From Eubacterium limosum (GTDB lineage Bacteria > Bacillota > Clostridia > Eubacteriales > Eubacteriaceae): a stretch of DNA of 35,329 nt. Below the pieces are notes generated by a model. It searched no databases and was not told the origin of the DNA. It saw only the letters and a program-made list of their open reading frames with translations. The stretch covers positions 1 to 35,329 of the forward strand of contig CAUEUD010000008.1 of assembly GCA_959020865.1 (NCBI GenBank), written 5' to 3'. Position numbers and translations under genes: made by a program. Positions 1 to 8,356 of the stretch are shown in pieces. How positions within the stretch are numbered: the first letter of the stretch is position 1; every line of letters begins with the position of its first letter.

Positions 1-1
1 A

Positions 2-610
2 TTGGCCGCAGAGTATAATGTCAGCAGGGTGACCATTCGAAAGGCTTTGATGCGGCTGATTGATGAGGGCTATCTTTTCTCTGTACCTGGAAAGGGAACC
101 TTTGTTGACTATTTCAACAAAAATATCTACCGGATTCCTCTGTCGCTGGAAAGCATCCTGAAATCTCCTTATGATGGGGAAACACTCATTGGTTCTAAAA
201 TCATTAACCCAGACATTGACATGGTCTATCATCTTCAGATTGCGCCCAAGGAAAAAGTCATCAGTATTGAGTGGCTTTTGAGTATCGAAGGTAATCCTGT
301 GGTCTATGATATAAAGTACATTCCTTTTTTTCCTGCGCTGCCTATTGGTGAGATCGACTTGAAATATTCGAGTCTTTCCCGTATTTTATCCTCTAAATTT
401 AACTTAAGGGATTTACAGGAAGAGATAGCCATTGAATGTGTATGTCCAAATGAAAAGATATGCCGGTATCTGGGGATGGATTTTGATTCTAATGAAGCGG
501 TAATTCTTTTAAATAAATTTATCTATGATCGCGAGAATAACCCGGTTGGGTGGAGTTTGAATTATATTAGAAGTGATTATTGTACATTAAAGGCGGAATT
601 TCAATGTTAG
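2..610 (+). CDS. GntR/HutC-family transcriptional regulator, 5' partial
   Basis: C-terminal 202 residues of a GntR-type repressor; the start lies upstream of the window. What remains begins inside the winged helix-turn-helix (visible: VSRVTIRKAL, then the wing residues VPGKGTFV at about 29-36) and continues into a UTRA ligand-sensing domain of about 150 residues. Such proteins bind an operator as dimers and release it, or become activators, when a small effector binds UTRA. Its last codons overlap the ATG of the second regulator (ATG at 604, this stop at 608-610), so the two are translationally coupled. Position directly upstream of a methylamine-type methyltransferase operon suggests that it senses the substrate or a related amine; that is inference. 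The family assignment is firm, the effector unknown. Confidence 0.9.
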   Translation: MAAEYNVSRVTIRKALMRLIDEGYLFSVPGKGTFVDYFNKNIYRIPLSLESILKSPYDGETLIGSKIINPDIDMVYHLQIAPKEKVISIEWLLSIEGNPVVYDIKYIPFFPALPIGEIDLKYSSLSRILSSKFNLRDLQEEIAIECVCPNEKICRYLGMDFDSNEAVILLNKFIYDRENNPVGWSLNYIRSDYCTLKAEFQC

Positions 611-1311
611 AAAAAAAGAAAAAAATTGAGACGACAACTTACGATGCGATTTATAATGATATCAAAAATAGAATCGATCATGGCGAATTGAATCCTGGCG
701 ATAAGCTGGATTCCGTTAGAAAACTGTGTGAAATATATAATACCAGTGATATTACCATCCGAAAAAGCATCGAACTCTTAAAACAAAACCATTACGTATA
801 CTCAAAAGAACGGTCTGGCGTTTATGTGTCTGGCGGTGAAAAAAAATATTATTTCCTGAAGTTTCATGAAGTTACCAATATTATTGAATCGGTAAACCAT
901 CGAGAAATCATTGAATTTGGAAACATTGCGACTGCCGATTTCAATCAGTATATCGGGTTGAAAAATGAGACAGTGCGCTGTGTGAAAATCGCTACGATTG
1001 GCTACAATGAAGCTTTTCCTATTTTTTATGATGAAAAATATATTGTGAATAACGCCAAGCTCGCGTTTGAGAATAAAGAAAAAGAAATACTGCTCACTAC
1101 CATTGAAGGCGTGTTGGATAATTACGATGTTGCGAAAAAATTGTATATTGAAGTAGAAAATAGTCGTACAGATATCCGTAAAAATTTGCTTCTGCCAGAA
1201 AGAATCGGGATGTTCCGATTTGTTAAAGAGTTTTTTACCCGTTCTGGTAAATTTATTGGTTTATCTAAAACTTACATTGGTGGCGACAATATTTCCTTAA
1301 AATGTTTGTAA
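604..1311 (+). CDS. GntR-family transcriptional regulator
   Basis: A 235-residue regulator. The ATG at 604 is preferred over an upstream in-frame TTG at 580 because AAAGGCGGA (589-597) sits at the right distance and the ATG overlaps the stop of the preceding gene. N-terminus: GntR winged helix (about residues 10-80; GDKLDSVRKLCE, then ITIRKSIELL, then the wing with SGVYV). The C-terminal 150 residues have the size of a UTRA effector domain but are divergent, so ligand class cannot be read. Two GntR proteins in tandem is unusual; they could form heterodimers or answer to two different substrates, which would fit the duplicated transporter/methyltransferase set downstream. Expression is probably coupled to the first regulator, and a separate promoter for the catabolic genes starts 6 bp after this stop. 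Confidence 0.88.
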   Translation: MLEKKKKIETTTYDAIYNDIKNRIDHGELNPGDKLDSVRKLCEIYNTSDITIRKSIELLKQNHYVYSKERSGVYVSGGEKKYYFLKFHEVTNIIESVNHREIIEFGNIATADFNQYIGLKNETVRCVKIATIGYNEAFPIFYDEKYIVNNAKLAFENKEKEILLTTIEGVLDNYDVAKKLYIEVENSRTDIRKNLLLPERIGMFRFVKEFFTRSGKFIGLSKTYIGGDNISLKCL

Positions 1312-1316
1312 AAAGA

Positions 1317-1345
1317 TTGACTTCTTTGAAAAATGGTGCTATATT
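1317..1345 (+). promoter_or_regulatory. Sigma-A promoter of the methyltransferase operon
   Basis: TTGACT (1317-1322), 17-bp spacer, TATATT (1340-1345). It starts just after the second GntR gene and drives the six genes from 1537 to 8354. The untranslated leader is about 185 nt. The -10 overlaps the first copy of a repeated operator-like motif. Confidence 0.8.
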
Positions 1346-1450
1346 GTGTATATCAAGTAACAAGCAAATAAAGAAAAGAGTTTTGAATTACTCTGAAAAA
1401 ATATTTAAATATGTACGATCTGTTTTTATCACTTTATTGTGTATGTCATG
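1342..1450 (+). promoter_or_regulatory. Pair of direct-repeat operator candidates
   Basis: TATTGTGTATATCAAG (1342-1357) and TATTGTGTATGTCATG (1435-1450) match at 14 of 16 positions and start 93 bp apart, about nine helical turns. The first overlaps the -10 and the expected transcription start. They are the best candidates for sites of one or both GntR regulators, with possible looping between them. That these are GntR sites is inference from position. Confidence 0.5.
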
Positions 1451-1481
1451 TTTCACACAGATAGAAAGGAGGATAAACGCT

Positions 1482-1502
1482 GTGAAATATGAAATTTTAT
1501 AA
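1482..1502 (+). other. Possible 6-codon leader peptide
   Basis: A near-perfect Shine-Dalgarno (AAAGGAGG, 1465-1472) is followed after 9 nt by GTG and five further sense codons (MKYEIL) before TAA at 1500-1502. It is not in frame with the MFS gene at 1537. Such a strong ribosome site used only for six codons suggests a translated leader that influences translation of the next gene, but no attenuator is evident. Confidence 0.3.
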
Positions 1503-1505
1503 AAA

Positions 1506-1539
1506 GGGGGCGCAAAATTATTTTGCGAAATAAAAAATG
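1506..1539 (+). promoter_or_regulatory. Shine-Dalgarno separated from the start by a hairpin
   Basis: GGGGG at 1506-1510 is 26 nt before the ATG at 1537, too far for normal initiation. Between them lies a perfect hairpin, CGCAAAA (1511-1517), loop TTA, TTTTGCG (1521-1527). If folded, it removes 17 nt and leaves 9 nt between SD and ATG, the ideal distance. No other SD precedes this start. Confidence 0.5.
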
Positions 1540-2814
1540 AGTATAAGGGTAAAAAGATTTATTCAATTATTATGTTTATGTGTAGGTGCAACGGTTATTT
1601 ATTTTATTCCGGTACATTTAAGAGCGACTTTTTATGTGCCGATGCAGGAAGTTTTTTCACTGACAAATACGCAGATCGGTGATTTGGCTGGGTTGTATGG
1701 TACGATGACTATTTTTACATATTTGCCTGGCGGCTGGCTTGCAGATAAGTTTTCACCCAGAAAAATGTTGGCTCTTTCCTATTTTGGGACGGGAATACTA
1801 ACATTTTTCCTGCTTCTAAAGCCAGGTTATTCAATGATGATGATCATTTTTGCACTATGTGGCGTGACAACAACCCTGACCTTTTGGGCGGCTTTGCTTA
1901 AAATCACGCGTGATTTTGGTAAAAATGATGGACAGGGAAAGGCTTTCGGGGGACTGGAAGGCGGTCGTGGACTGGCCGCAACCGTAATTCTTATGGGAGC
2001 TACCCTGATTTATGGGATGATGGGCGGAAACCCAACATCGATGATGATTATTATTGCGATTTTTGGAATTCTAAATATTTTGACAGGTATTTTTACATTA
2101 ATTGTTTTTGATGAAATTAAAGAAGAGAAAAAAACAGGCGAAAATCCGTTTGCTGGCATTGTGGAGTGTATTAAAAATCCAAATGTATGGTTGATTTCCT
2201 TTATTGTTCTGGGGATATACACAGTCCATTCTGTATCACAATATATCGCGCCCTTTGCAAATGAAGTATTTGCTGCGACCGTTGTATTTGGATCGATTCT
2301 ATCGCTGTCAAAACAGTGGATGAAGCCTGTTGGGGGCTTTATCGGAGGATTTTTTGCCGACAAAATTGGGATTACCAATATGCTTTCTATTGGCGTTGTA
2401 TTATTAGTAATATCAACGGGTGTCTTTGCACTTGTGCCTGGAAATCCGAGTTTGCTGATTCTTTTGATCATCAATACCTTAATTATGTTTACCATCGTGG
2501 CAGGTTTAAGGGGCTTATATTTTGCGAATATGAACGAAGCGGGTATCCCGTTAAGATTGACAGGGACCGTTATCGGTTTTGCTTCAACCATTGGATTTAC
2601 GGCGGATGTTTTTATTCCGGTGATCTCAGGCAGATTATTGGACGCTTACCCAGGAGGACTGGGATATCGCATGATGTTTGGGATCGGAGCGCTCTTCTGT
2701 GTAATATCTTTCGTATTACTTCAAGTATTTAAAAAACGTAATGCGAAAACAATTGACGCGATTAAGCTTGAAAAGCTTGGACATCAGAAAGTAGAGGAAA
2801 ATGCAGCAGAATGA
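1537..2814 (+). CDS. MFS transporter, first copy, probable amine substrate importer
   Basis: A 425-residue major facilitator with 12 predicted membrane helices and a hydrophilic central loop. The family A-motif region is visible as GGWLADKFSPRK (about residues 66-77) after helix 2, and a related second half motif GGFFADKIG (about 269-277). It is strikingly similar to the second MFS gene of the operon (4897-6129), with long identical runs such as YLPGGWLADK and EGGRGLAATVI, so the two arose by duplication. Substrate is not readable from sequence; context with MttB-type methyltransferases suggests uptake of a methylated amine or exchange of substrate for demethylated product. The role normally filled by BCCT carriers in such clusters would be taken by MFS here. 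The gene ends with an ATGA overlap with the methyltransferase at 2811, implying coupled translation. Confidence 0.88.
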   Translation: MSIRVKRFIQLLCLCVGATVIYFIPVHLRATFYVPMQEVFSLTNTQIGDLAGLYGTMTIFTYLPGGWLADKFSPRKMLALSYFGTGILTFFLLLKPGYSMMMIIFALCGVTTTLTFWAALLKITRDFGKNDGQGKAFGGLEGGRGLAATVILMGATLIYGMMGGNPTSMMIIIAIFGILNILTGIFTLIVFDEIKEEKKTGENPFAGIVECIKNPNVWLISFIVLGIYTVHSVSQYIAPFANEVFAATVVFGSILSLSKQWMKPVGGFIGGFFADKIGITNMLSIGVVLLVISTGVFALVPGNPSLLILLIINTLIMFTIVAGLRGLYFANMNEAGIPLRLTGTVIGFASTIGFTADVFIPVISGRLLDAYPGGLGYRMMFGIGALFCVISFVLLQVFKKRNAKTIDAIKLEKLGHQKVEENAAE

Positions 2815-4247
2815 AACCATATGAAAAATATATCAAAAAAGAGGATATCGAGAAAATTCATAAAATATCAATGGATATTCTTGAAAATGTTGGGGTTAAG
2901 TTTGAGGATGAATTTATTTTAGAGGTATTTAAAGAACATGGAGCCAGAATAGATGGCGATATTGTCTATATCAATCAAAGCCTTTTTGAAGCGGCAATGC
3001 AGACGGTTCCCACGGAATTTACGATACGTTCGGGGAAGGGTGACGTACATATTGGTAATGGCAGCAGAGTATTTTTACCGGCGGGAGGCAACGTTTATAT
3101 TCAGGATGGAAAGAGCATACGCTCAATGACAAACGAAGACAATATTAATCAGTTTAAGCTCTACGACACCAGTCCGGTTATTTCCTGCGGGCATGTAAAC
3201 ATTTTTCTGGATGAGCAGAATCAGACATTGGATGAAAGAATTTATGGACCAGTTGCTTTCGTTTTGAAATATTCCAACAAGCCGTCGATCCATACAAAAA
3301 TTAATACATTTCCGATTAAGGAAAAGGATAAAGTCCGCGAATCTTTCCAGAAGGGATTAAAATTAGTCAAACGTTTTGAAGGGTTGGACGAAGCGTATGT
3401 TAAGATTTCTTCGATCAATCCGATTTCGCCATTATGTTACGATCACGATCCGCTTGAAAAAATCATTGCGGCTTGCGAAGAGAATCAACCACTTTGGATT
3501 ATTTCAGCGGCAATGCCGATTTTAAGCGGTCCTACATCAGTCGCTTCAATTATGGCGATGACAAACGCAGAGATTTTGGCAGGAATTGTCCTGACACAAT
3601 TGTTAAAACCCGGTATCCCTGTGGTTTATGGGAATACCTCAACCTCCACAGATATGCGCACTCTTCAGATGAGTCTGGGTTCACCGGAAACGGCGTTAAT
3701 GATTTATGCGACAGCAGCGTTGGCAGACTATTATCATCTGCCCTTTAGAACAGGCGGGCTTTTGAGTGATGCCAAAGAGCTTGACGTTCAGGCTGGTTCG
3801 GAATCGACAATGCTTGGTATGGCAACCTTGGATTGTAACCCAGACATGGTATTGCACGCCATTGGGGTACTTGGCTCTTTTAATCTGGTCAGCTTTGAAA
3901 AAATTCTGGTCGACGAAGAAATTATTATGCTAATTAATCGGATGTTAAAAGGAATTGACTGCTCTGATGAAAAACTGTGTTACGAGATGATTAAAAAAAT
4001 CGGACCAAGGGGAAGCTGTCTCAATGGCAGAACACCGAAGATGTTTAAGGAAGAGTTCACAATGTCCAAATATTTTAATAAAGTAGATGCAAACCAGTGG
4101 CAGAACAATGGCAGCAAGTCGGTACTGGAAGCGACACATGAAGATGTTTTAAAAAGGATTGAGAGCTATAAGATGCCGCAGATTACCAAAGAGCAGGATG
4201 ATTTGATCCGTCAGTACCTTCCGGTGCAATATAGAAATAGAATTTAA
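2811..4247 (+). CDS. MttB-family methylamine:corrinoid methyltransferase, non-pyrrolysine (first copy)
   Basis: A 478-residue member of the trimethylamine methyltransferase (MttB, COG5598) superfamily, expected to form a TIM barrel that moves a methyl group from a substrate amine to Co(I) of a corrinoid protein. Family signs include the N-terminal pattern DIEKIHKISMDILENVG, the LPAGG segment (about residues 86-90), and the central SDAKELDVQAGSES region. The frame is open through the region where archaeal MttB carries an in-frame amber codon for pyrrolysine, so this is a non-Pyl member like MtgB (glycine betaine), MtpB (proline betaine) or MtcB (carnitine). Those relatives act on quaternary amines; the exact substrate here is unknown. 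It lies between a transporter and the corrinoid protein and is probably a partner of both. Start ATG 2811 has AGAGGA 12 nt upstream. Confidence 0.9.
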   Translation: MKPYEKYIKKEDIEKIHKISMDILENVGVKFEDEFILEVFKEHGARIDGDIVYINQSLFEAAMQTVPTEFTIRSGKGDVHIGNGSRVFLPAGGNVYIQDGKSIRSMTNEDNINQFKLYDTSPVISCGHVNIFLDEQNQTLDERIYGPVAFVLKYSNKPSIHTKINTFPIKEKDKVRESFQKGLKLVKRFEGLDEAYVKISSINPISPLCYDHDPLEKIIAACEENQPLWIISAAMPILSGPTSVASIMAMTNAEILAGIVLTQLLKPGIPVVYGNTSTSTDMRTLQMSLGSPETALMIYATAALADYYHLPFRTGGLLSDAKELDVQAGSESTMLGMATLDCNPDMVLHAIGVLGSFNLVSFEKILVDEEIIMLINRMLKGIDCSDEKLCYEMIKKIGPRGSCLNGRTPKMFKEEFTMSKYFNKVDANQWQNNGSKSVLEATHEDVLKRIESYKMPQITKEQDDLIRQYLPVQYRNRI

Positions 4248-4259
4248 GGAGAGAAGAAA

Positions 4260-4883
4260 ATGGCAGATTATAAAAAGTTGGTTGAATTACTTCTGGATGG
4301 TGACGATGAAGAGATTGTTGTCGAAATAGAAAATTTGTTGAATCAAGGAGTTCCGGCGGCAGAAATTCTTCAAAAGGGTTTAATCCAAGGGATGGATATC
4401 GTAGGCCAGGAGTTTGAAAAAGAAGAGCTGTTTATCCCTGAAATGCTTGCTGCAGCCTTAGCGATGAAAGAAGGCGTGGAAAAAATAAAGCCACTTCTAA
4501 GTGAAGAGGAAAAACAGTCCACAGGAAAAGTGCTCTTTGCAACGGTCGAAGGCGATATCCATGATATCGGTAAAAATTTATGCATTGTTATGCTTGAGGG
4601 CGCAGGATTTGAAGTGCGGGATTTAGGCATTGATGTAGGGCTAACTGAGATTTTAGAAGCAACAAAAAAGGAAAAACCACAGGTTTTATGTTTATCCGCG
4701 CTTTTGAGCGCGACAATGCCAGCCATGAAGAAAGTGGTTGTTCAGTTTAAAATGGAAGAGATTCATACGAAGGTTCTTATTGGCGGCGCTCCGGTTACGC
4801 AGGAATTTGCTGATAAAATTGGGGCAGATGCTTATGCAGATGACGCTTCAGAATGTGTTTCTGTTGTAAAGCAATTGATTTAA
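4260..4883 (+). CDS. Methyltransferase corrinoid protein (MtbC/MttC/MtqC type)
   Basis: A 207-residue cobalamin-carrying shuttle protein of the usual length for the family. Residues 1-85 are the helical cap domain (B12-binding 2). Residues about 88-207 are the Rossmann-like B12-binding domain. The motif D99-I-H101-D-I-G104 supplies the lower axial histidine ligand of cobalt, and GGAPV (about 176-180) lines the nucleotide tail pocket. The protein cycles between Co(I), which accepts a methyl group from an MttB protein, and methyl-Co(III), which donates it to the tetrahydrofolate enzyme. It is the only corrinoid protein in the operon and so is probably shared by both MttB paralogues. A reductive activase (RamA/RamQ type) is needed to rescue oxidised Co(II) and is not in the window. 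Start ATG with AAGGAGAGAAG immediately upstream. Confidence 0.95.
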   Translation: MADYKKLVELLLDGDDEEIVVEIENLLNQGVPAAEILQKGLIQGMDIVGQEFEKEELFIPEMLAAALAMKEGVEKIKPLLSEEEKQSTGKVLFATVEGDIHDIGKNLCIVMLEGAGFEVRDLGIDVGLTEILEATKKEKPQVLCLSALLSATMPAMKKVVVQFKMEEIHTKVLIGGAPVTQEFADKIGADAYADDASECVSVVKQLI

Positions 4884-4896
4884 AAGAAGGATTGTC

Positions 4897-6129
4897 ATGA
4901 AGGAAGGTAAGATAAAACGGTTCCTTCAATTGATTTGCTTTTCGGTTGGTGCAACCGTTATCTATTTTGTGCCCATCCACCTGCGATCTCTTTTCTATGT
5001 TCCGATGCAGGAGGTTTTTGGGTACACCAATACACAGATTGGAAACCTGGCAGGCTGGTATGGAATCATGACAATTGTTACATATCTGCCAGGCGGCTGG
5101 CTTGCAGATAAATATTCAGCCAGAAAATTATTGGCAGGTTCTTATATTGTAACAGGCTTATTAACGCTTGTTATGGCGTTGTATCCACCTTATGAAGTCG
5201 CTTTGTGGATATTCATTTTAGTTGGGATCAGCAGCACATTAACCTTTTGGGCATCTTTACTTAAGCTTACACGCCAGTTTGGAAAAGATAAAAACCAGGG
5301 GAAAGCGTTTGGAAGCCTGGAGGGCGGAAGGGGTCTGGCAGCAACCGTTATTTTTGCAGCTTCTTCCGTCTTATTCACCAGGATCGGCAATGCGTGGGTT
5401 GGACTCAGAATTTTGATCGTTGTTTTTGGTGTGGGGACTATTTTGGTAGCAGTGATGACACTTTTGGTTTTTGATGAAAGAGATGCCGATCATGAAGCGA
5501 CTAATGTGTTTCATGGGTTTCTGCGCTGCCTTAGAAACCCGAATACCTGGCTTATCGCGTTTATCGTTATGGGCATTTATACGGTTCATGCAATCTCACA
5601 GTATATTGCCCCCTTTGCGACGAATGCATTCGGCACATCCGTTCTCATCGGTTCATTGCTTTCTCAGTCCAAGCAATGGGTGAAGCCGCTTGCGGGAATC
5701 GGCGGCGGCATACTGGCAGACCGATTTGGTGTTTCAAAGATTTTATTGATCGGGTCTGTCTTGTTGGCGACGTCGGTTGGTATTTTTGCCTGGATTCCAG
5801 GGAATCGTCAATTATTTTGGCTCTTGATCATTAATACAGTCATTATATTTCTTCTTCTGGGGTTATTGAGGGGGCTTTATTTTGCAGACTTAAATGAAGC
5901 AGGAATTGAATGGCATCTGACAGGGACAGTCATTGGCTTTGCAACAACCATCGGAATGCTTGGCGATGTGTTTGTGCCGTTTTTGGCAGGAAGACTGCTG
6001 GATTACTTTCCGGCAGATAAAGGATATACCTATATTTTTGGAATGGGGGTTGTATCAAGCTGTTTCGCAGTAATAATGCTTTTGATTTTCAGAAAATATA
6101 ATAAACAGAGAATAGAGGATAAGGAGTAG
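4897..6129 (+). CDS. MFS transporter, second copy, probable amine substrate importer
   Basis: A 410-residue major facilitator, 12 predicted helices, close paralogue of the gene at 1537. Shared landmarks include GATVIYF near residue 20, YVPMQEVF, GGWLADKYSARK (A-motif), and EGGRGLAATVIF. The middle loop and C-terminus are the most different parts. Start ATG 4897 follows AGAAGGA and lies 13 bp after the corrinoid protein stop. Together with the next gene it forms a second transporter-methyltransferase pair, so the operon may handle two related substrates, or a substrate and its partly demethylated product. Direction of transport and substrate are not determined by sequence. Confidence 0.88.
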   Translation: MKEGKIKRFLQLICFSVGATVIYFVPIHLRSLFYVPMQEVFGYTNTQIGNLAGWYGIMTIVTYLPGGWLADKYSARKLLAGSYIVTGLLTLVMALYPPYEVALWIFILVGISSTLTFWASLLKLTRQFGKDKNQGKAFGSLEGGRGLAATVIFAASSVLFTRIGNAWVGLRILIVVFGVGTILVAVMTLLVFDERDADHEATNVFHGFLRCLRNPNTWLIAFIVMGIYTVHAISQYIAPFATNAFGTSVLIGSLLSQSKQWVKPLAGIGGGILADRFGVSKILLIGSVLLATSVGIFAWIPGNRQLFWLLIINTVIIFLLLGLLRGLYFADLNEAGIEWHLTGTVIGFATTIGMLGDVFVPFLAGRLLDYFPADKGYTYIFGMGVVSSCFAVIMLLIFRKYNKQRIEDKE

Positions 6130-6132
6130 AAA

Positions 6133-7554
6133 ATGGATATAAACTATGATCGCTATCAGGCAATGTCGCTTGATGATGTTGAAAAAATACATGAATACAC
6201 GGTTGATATTTTAACCGATACAGGAATATGGGTTGAGGATGATGAAGCGCGCGATATTTTCAAAAAAAATGGTTGCAGAATAGAGAATGAGAAGGTTTTT
6301 CTAAATGAAAAAGTAATTCAGACGGCCCTTGAAAATGCGCCGTCTGAATTCAGAATTTGTGCGATTGAGCCCAGAAACTCAAAGACTTTTGGCGTAGAGG
6401 CGTCCATTTTCGCGCCGGCCGGCGGTGCGGTCACCATCTGTGAAAGCGACAATATCAGGCGGGCTCCAACGATGGAAGATGTGAATGACTTTAGTAAATT
6501 AGTGCAATGCTTAGATGTTATTGGCCTTAATCGGCCAGCGGTTCATCCATCAGATGTTGATCCTATGAAAAAGTTTTTGCACATTACACTGGCTGATTTT
6601 AAATACAACAATAAAATTTATCAGCTTCGTCGTGAAACACTGGAAATGATTTGCATCATTTACGGCATTACACCTGAAAAAATGAAAAAAGATGCTGAAA
6701 ATGGCATTCATTATGGTTATTCCACATCCAATCCCGTATCACCGCTTGAACTTAGCAGCGCAGCAACCGATACGATTAGGTTTCAGGCAGAGTACAGTGT
6801 TCCAAATATTATTGCGCCAATGCCGATCGGCGGCATATCTGCGCCTGCTACCGTTGAGGGGACCATCTTAATCCAGAATTGCGAAAATGTGGCGGCAATT
6901 GTCTTCAGCAGCCTGATCAATCCTAAGGCACCGGTCTTTTACGGCTGTATTGGCTCTGTTGGTGATATGAAAAAGGGCAGCGCAACGGCCGCGGCGCCGG
7001 AAATGCGTATTATTGAAGCAGCCGGGGCACAGATGGCCCGTTATTATAATATTCCATCAAGAGGCGCTCCGGGATCTCCAGACGCGGTTGCAATGGATTT
7101 TCAGGCAGGAGCGGAGAGCGCAACGGGATTTTACAGCAGTGTGCGGAGTGGTGTGCACCTCATTACCAACATGGGTTTTATGGGGAATTGGATGCAGGCA
7201 TCAAAGGCCAAATTAGTCTTAGATGCAGAAATCATCGAATCGGTTCTTCGCATTATGCAGCCGCTGGAGATTACAGAGGAAAAAACAGCCCTCGATCTTA
7301 TCAAAAAATTAGGAGCACGGAGTACATATCTTACAGAAAAACATACGCTGAAAAATTATAAAAAGAATTTTTATAATCCAAAAGTATTCAGACGGACAAC
7401 CTTTGAAAAATGGGAGAAAGAGGGAAAATTGGAAGCTGTACAAAGTGCAGAAAACAGAGCGAAAGCGCTTTTGGATCAATATGAGGCTCCTGATAGAGAC
7501 CCATCGGTTGTCAAAGAATTGGAAGCATATATCGCAAAACATGACGGGAGATAA
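6133..7554 (+). CDS. MttB-family methylamine:corrinoid methyltransferase, non-pyrrolysine (second copy)
   Basis: A 473-residue MttB superfamily protein. Family features: VEKIHEYTVDILTDTG at the N-terminus, FAPAGGAVTI (about residues 95-104), RRAPTMEDVNDF, and the central MDFQAGAES segment. No amber codon interrupts it, so it is a non-pyrrolysine member. It is much more distant from the first MttB of this operon than the two MFS proteins are from each other, which argues for different substrates rather than a recent copy. Expected reaction: methylated amine plus Co(I)-corrinoid protein gives demethylated amine plus methyl-Co(III). The AAGGAG that serves its ATG lies inside the last codons of the transporter gene, so both are translated from one message. 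The substrate is unknown. Confidence 0.9.
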   Translation: MDINYDRYQAMSLDDVEKIHEYTVDILTDTGIWVEDDEARDIFKKNGCRIENEKVFLNEKVIQTALENAPSEFRICAIEPRNSKTFGVEASIFAPAGGAVTICESDNIRRAPTMEDVNDFSKLVQCLDVIGLNRPAVHPSDVDPMKKFLHITLADFKYNNKIYQLRRETLEMICIIYGITPEKMKKDAENGIHYGYSTSNPVSPLELSSAATDTIRFQAEYSVPNIIAPMPIGGISAPATVEGTILIQNCENVAAIVFSSLINPKAPVFYGCIGSVGDMKKGSATAAAPEMRIIEAAGAQMARYYNIPSRGAPGSPDAVAMDFQAGAESATGFYSSVRSGVHLITNMGFMGNWMQASKAKLVLDAEIIESVLRIMQPLEITEEKTALDLIKKLGARSTYLTEKHTLKNYKKNFYNPKVFRRTTFEKWEKEGKLEAVQSAENRAKALLDQYEAPDRDPSVVKELEAYIAKHDGR

Positions 7555-7559
7555 GGGAA

Positions 7560-8354
7560 ATGCTATATATAGGTGAATCCATTAATGGAACCATACCAGC
7601 GGTAAATCAGGCAATATTGAAGCATGACGCGGATTTTATTCTTAAGCTGGCCGTGACGCAGGTAGAATGTGGCGCCGATTATCTGGATGTTAACGCTGGA
7701 ACTGGAGGGATTGGCAACGAGCGCGATGACTTGAGATGGCTCATTGAACTGCTTCAGGATAATGTGGAGTGTCCGCTCTGTTTAGACAGTTCTGAGCCAG
7801 AAATATTAATGGAAACATATAAAAATTATCGTGGTAAACCAATGTTTAACTCGGTTTGTGAAGGAAAAAAGCTGGACATAATGGCTCCGGCTATTTTAGA
7901 GCAAGAATGCAGCGTAATCGCTTTAGCTCATGGGGAAGACGGGATTCCGGACAATGCTGAATTGCGCTTTGTTTTTGCAGAGAAAATTGTCAAGAGACTC
8001 AGGGATGCAAATGTCAACGATTGTGATATTTATATTGATCCGATTATCATGAGTTTGTCCACCAATACAGCGGCTGGAAAGGTGACACTGGACACCATAA
8101 CGAGGATACACGAAGCATACCCGGGGGTCAATATTATTTTACCGATATCGAATATTGGATTTGGGATACCGAAAAGAAAGCGGATAAATGATACTTTTGC
8201 AGCCATGTGCATCCAAAATGGCGCAAACGCCTTTATTGCGGATGTACGGGACAAATCTTTTATTGGGACTACCCTCGCCGCAGAGGCGCTTCTTGATAAA
8301 GACCGGTTCTGCAAAAGATACATTAAAGCCTATAAAAAGGGAAGAATCGAATAA
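7560..8354 (+). CDS. Methyl-corrinoid:tetrahydrofolate methyltransferase (MtgA/MtqA/AcsE-like)
   Basis: A 264-residue pterin-binding TIM-barrel enzyme of the DHPS/MeTr family. Visible motifs: GESING at the N-terminus, ADYLDVNAG (about residues 39-47), FNSV in the middle, and the segment SNIGFGIPKR near residue 200. It takes the methyl group from the methyl-Co(III) corrinoid protein and gives methyl-tetrahydrofolate, which enters the methyl branch of the Wood-Ljungdahl pathway. The length and the absence of other domains fit the stand-alone enzymes linked to MttB systems rather than methionine synthase. Start ATG is 5 bp after the preceding stop with GGGAGATAAGGG upstream. It is the last gene of the operon and is followed at once by a terminator. 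Confidence 0.92.
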   Translation: MLYIGESINGTIPAVNQAILKHDADFILKLAVTQVECGADYLDVNAGTGGIGNERDDLRWLIELLQDNVECPLCLDSSEPEILMETYKNYRGKPMFNSVCEGKKLDIMAPAILEQECSVIALAHGEDGIPDNAELRFVFAEKIVKRLRDANVNDCDIYIDPIIMSLSTNTAAGKVTLDTITRIHEAYPGVNIILPISNIGFGIPKRKRINDTFAAMCIQNGANAFIADVRDKSFIGTTLAAEALLDKDRFCKRYIKAYKKGRIE

Positions 8355-8356
8355 TT

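Noticed and set aside
1302..1502. 66-codon frame between the second GntR gene and the first MFS gene
   Set aside because: It covers the promoter and operator-like repeats, has no well-placed start, and its composition is that of non-coding DNA; only its last six codons have a good SD, listed separately.
2010..2591. 193-codon frame on the - strand inside the first MFS gene, and similar long antisense frames in murE, tex and the RNA methyltransferase
   Set aside because: They mirror the codon structure of the genes on the other strand and lack ribosome sites or recognisable domains.
2811..7554. Pyrrolysine (in-frame amber) in the MttB genes
   Set aside because: Both frames are open over the full family length with no internal TAG, so these are non-pyrrolysine members.
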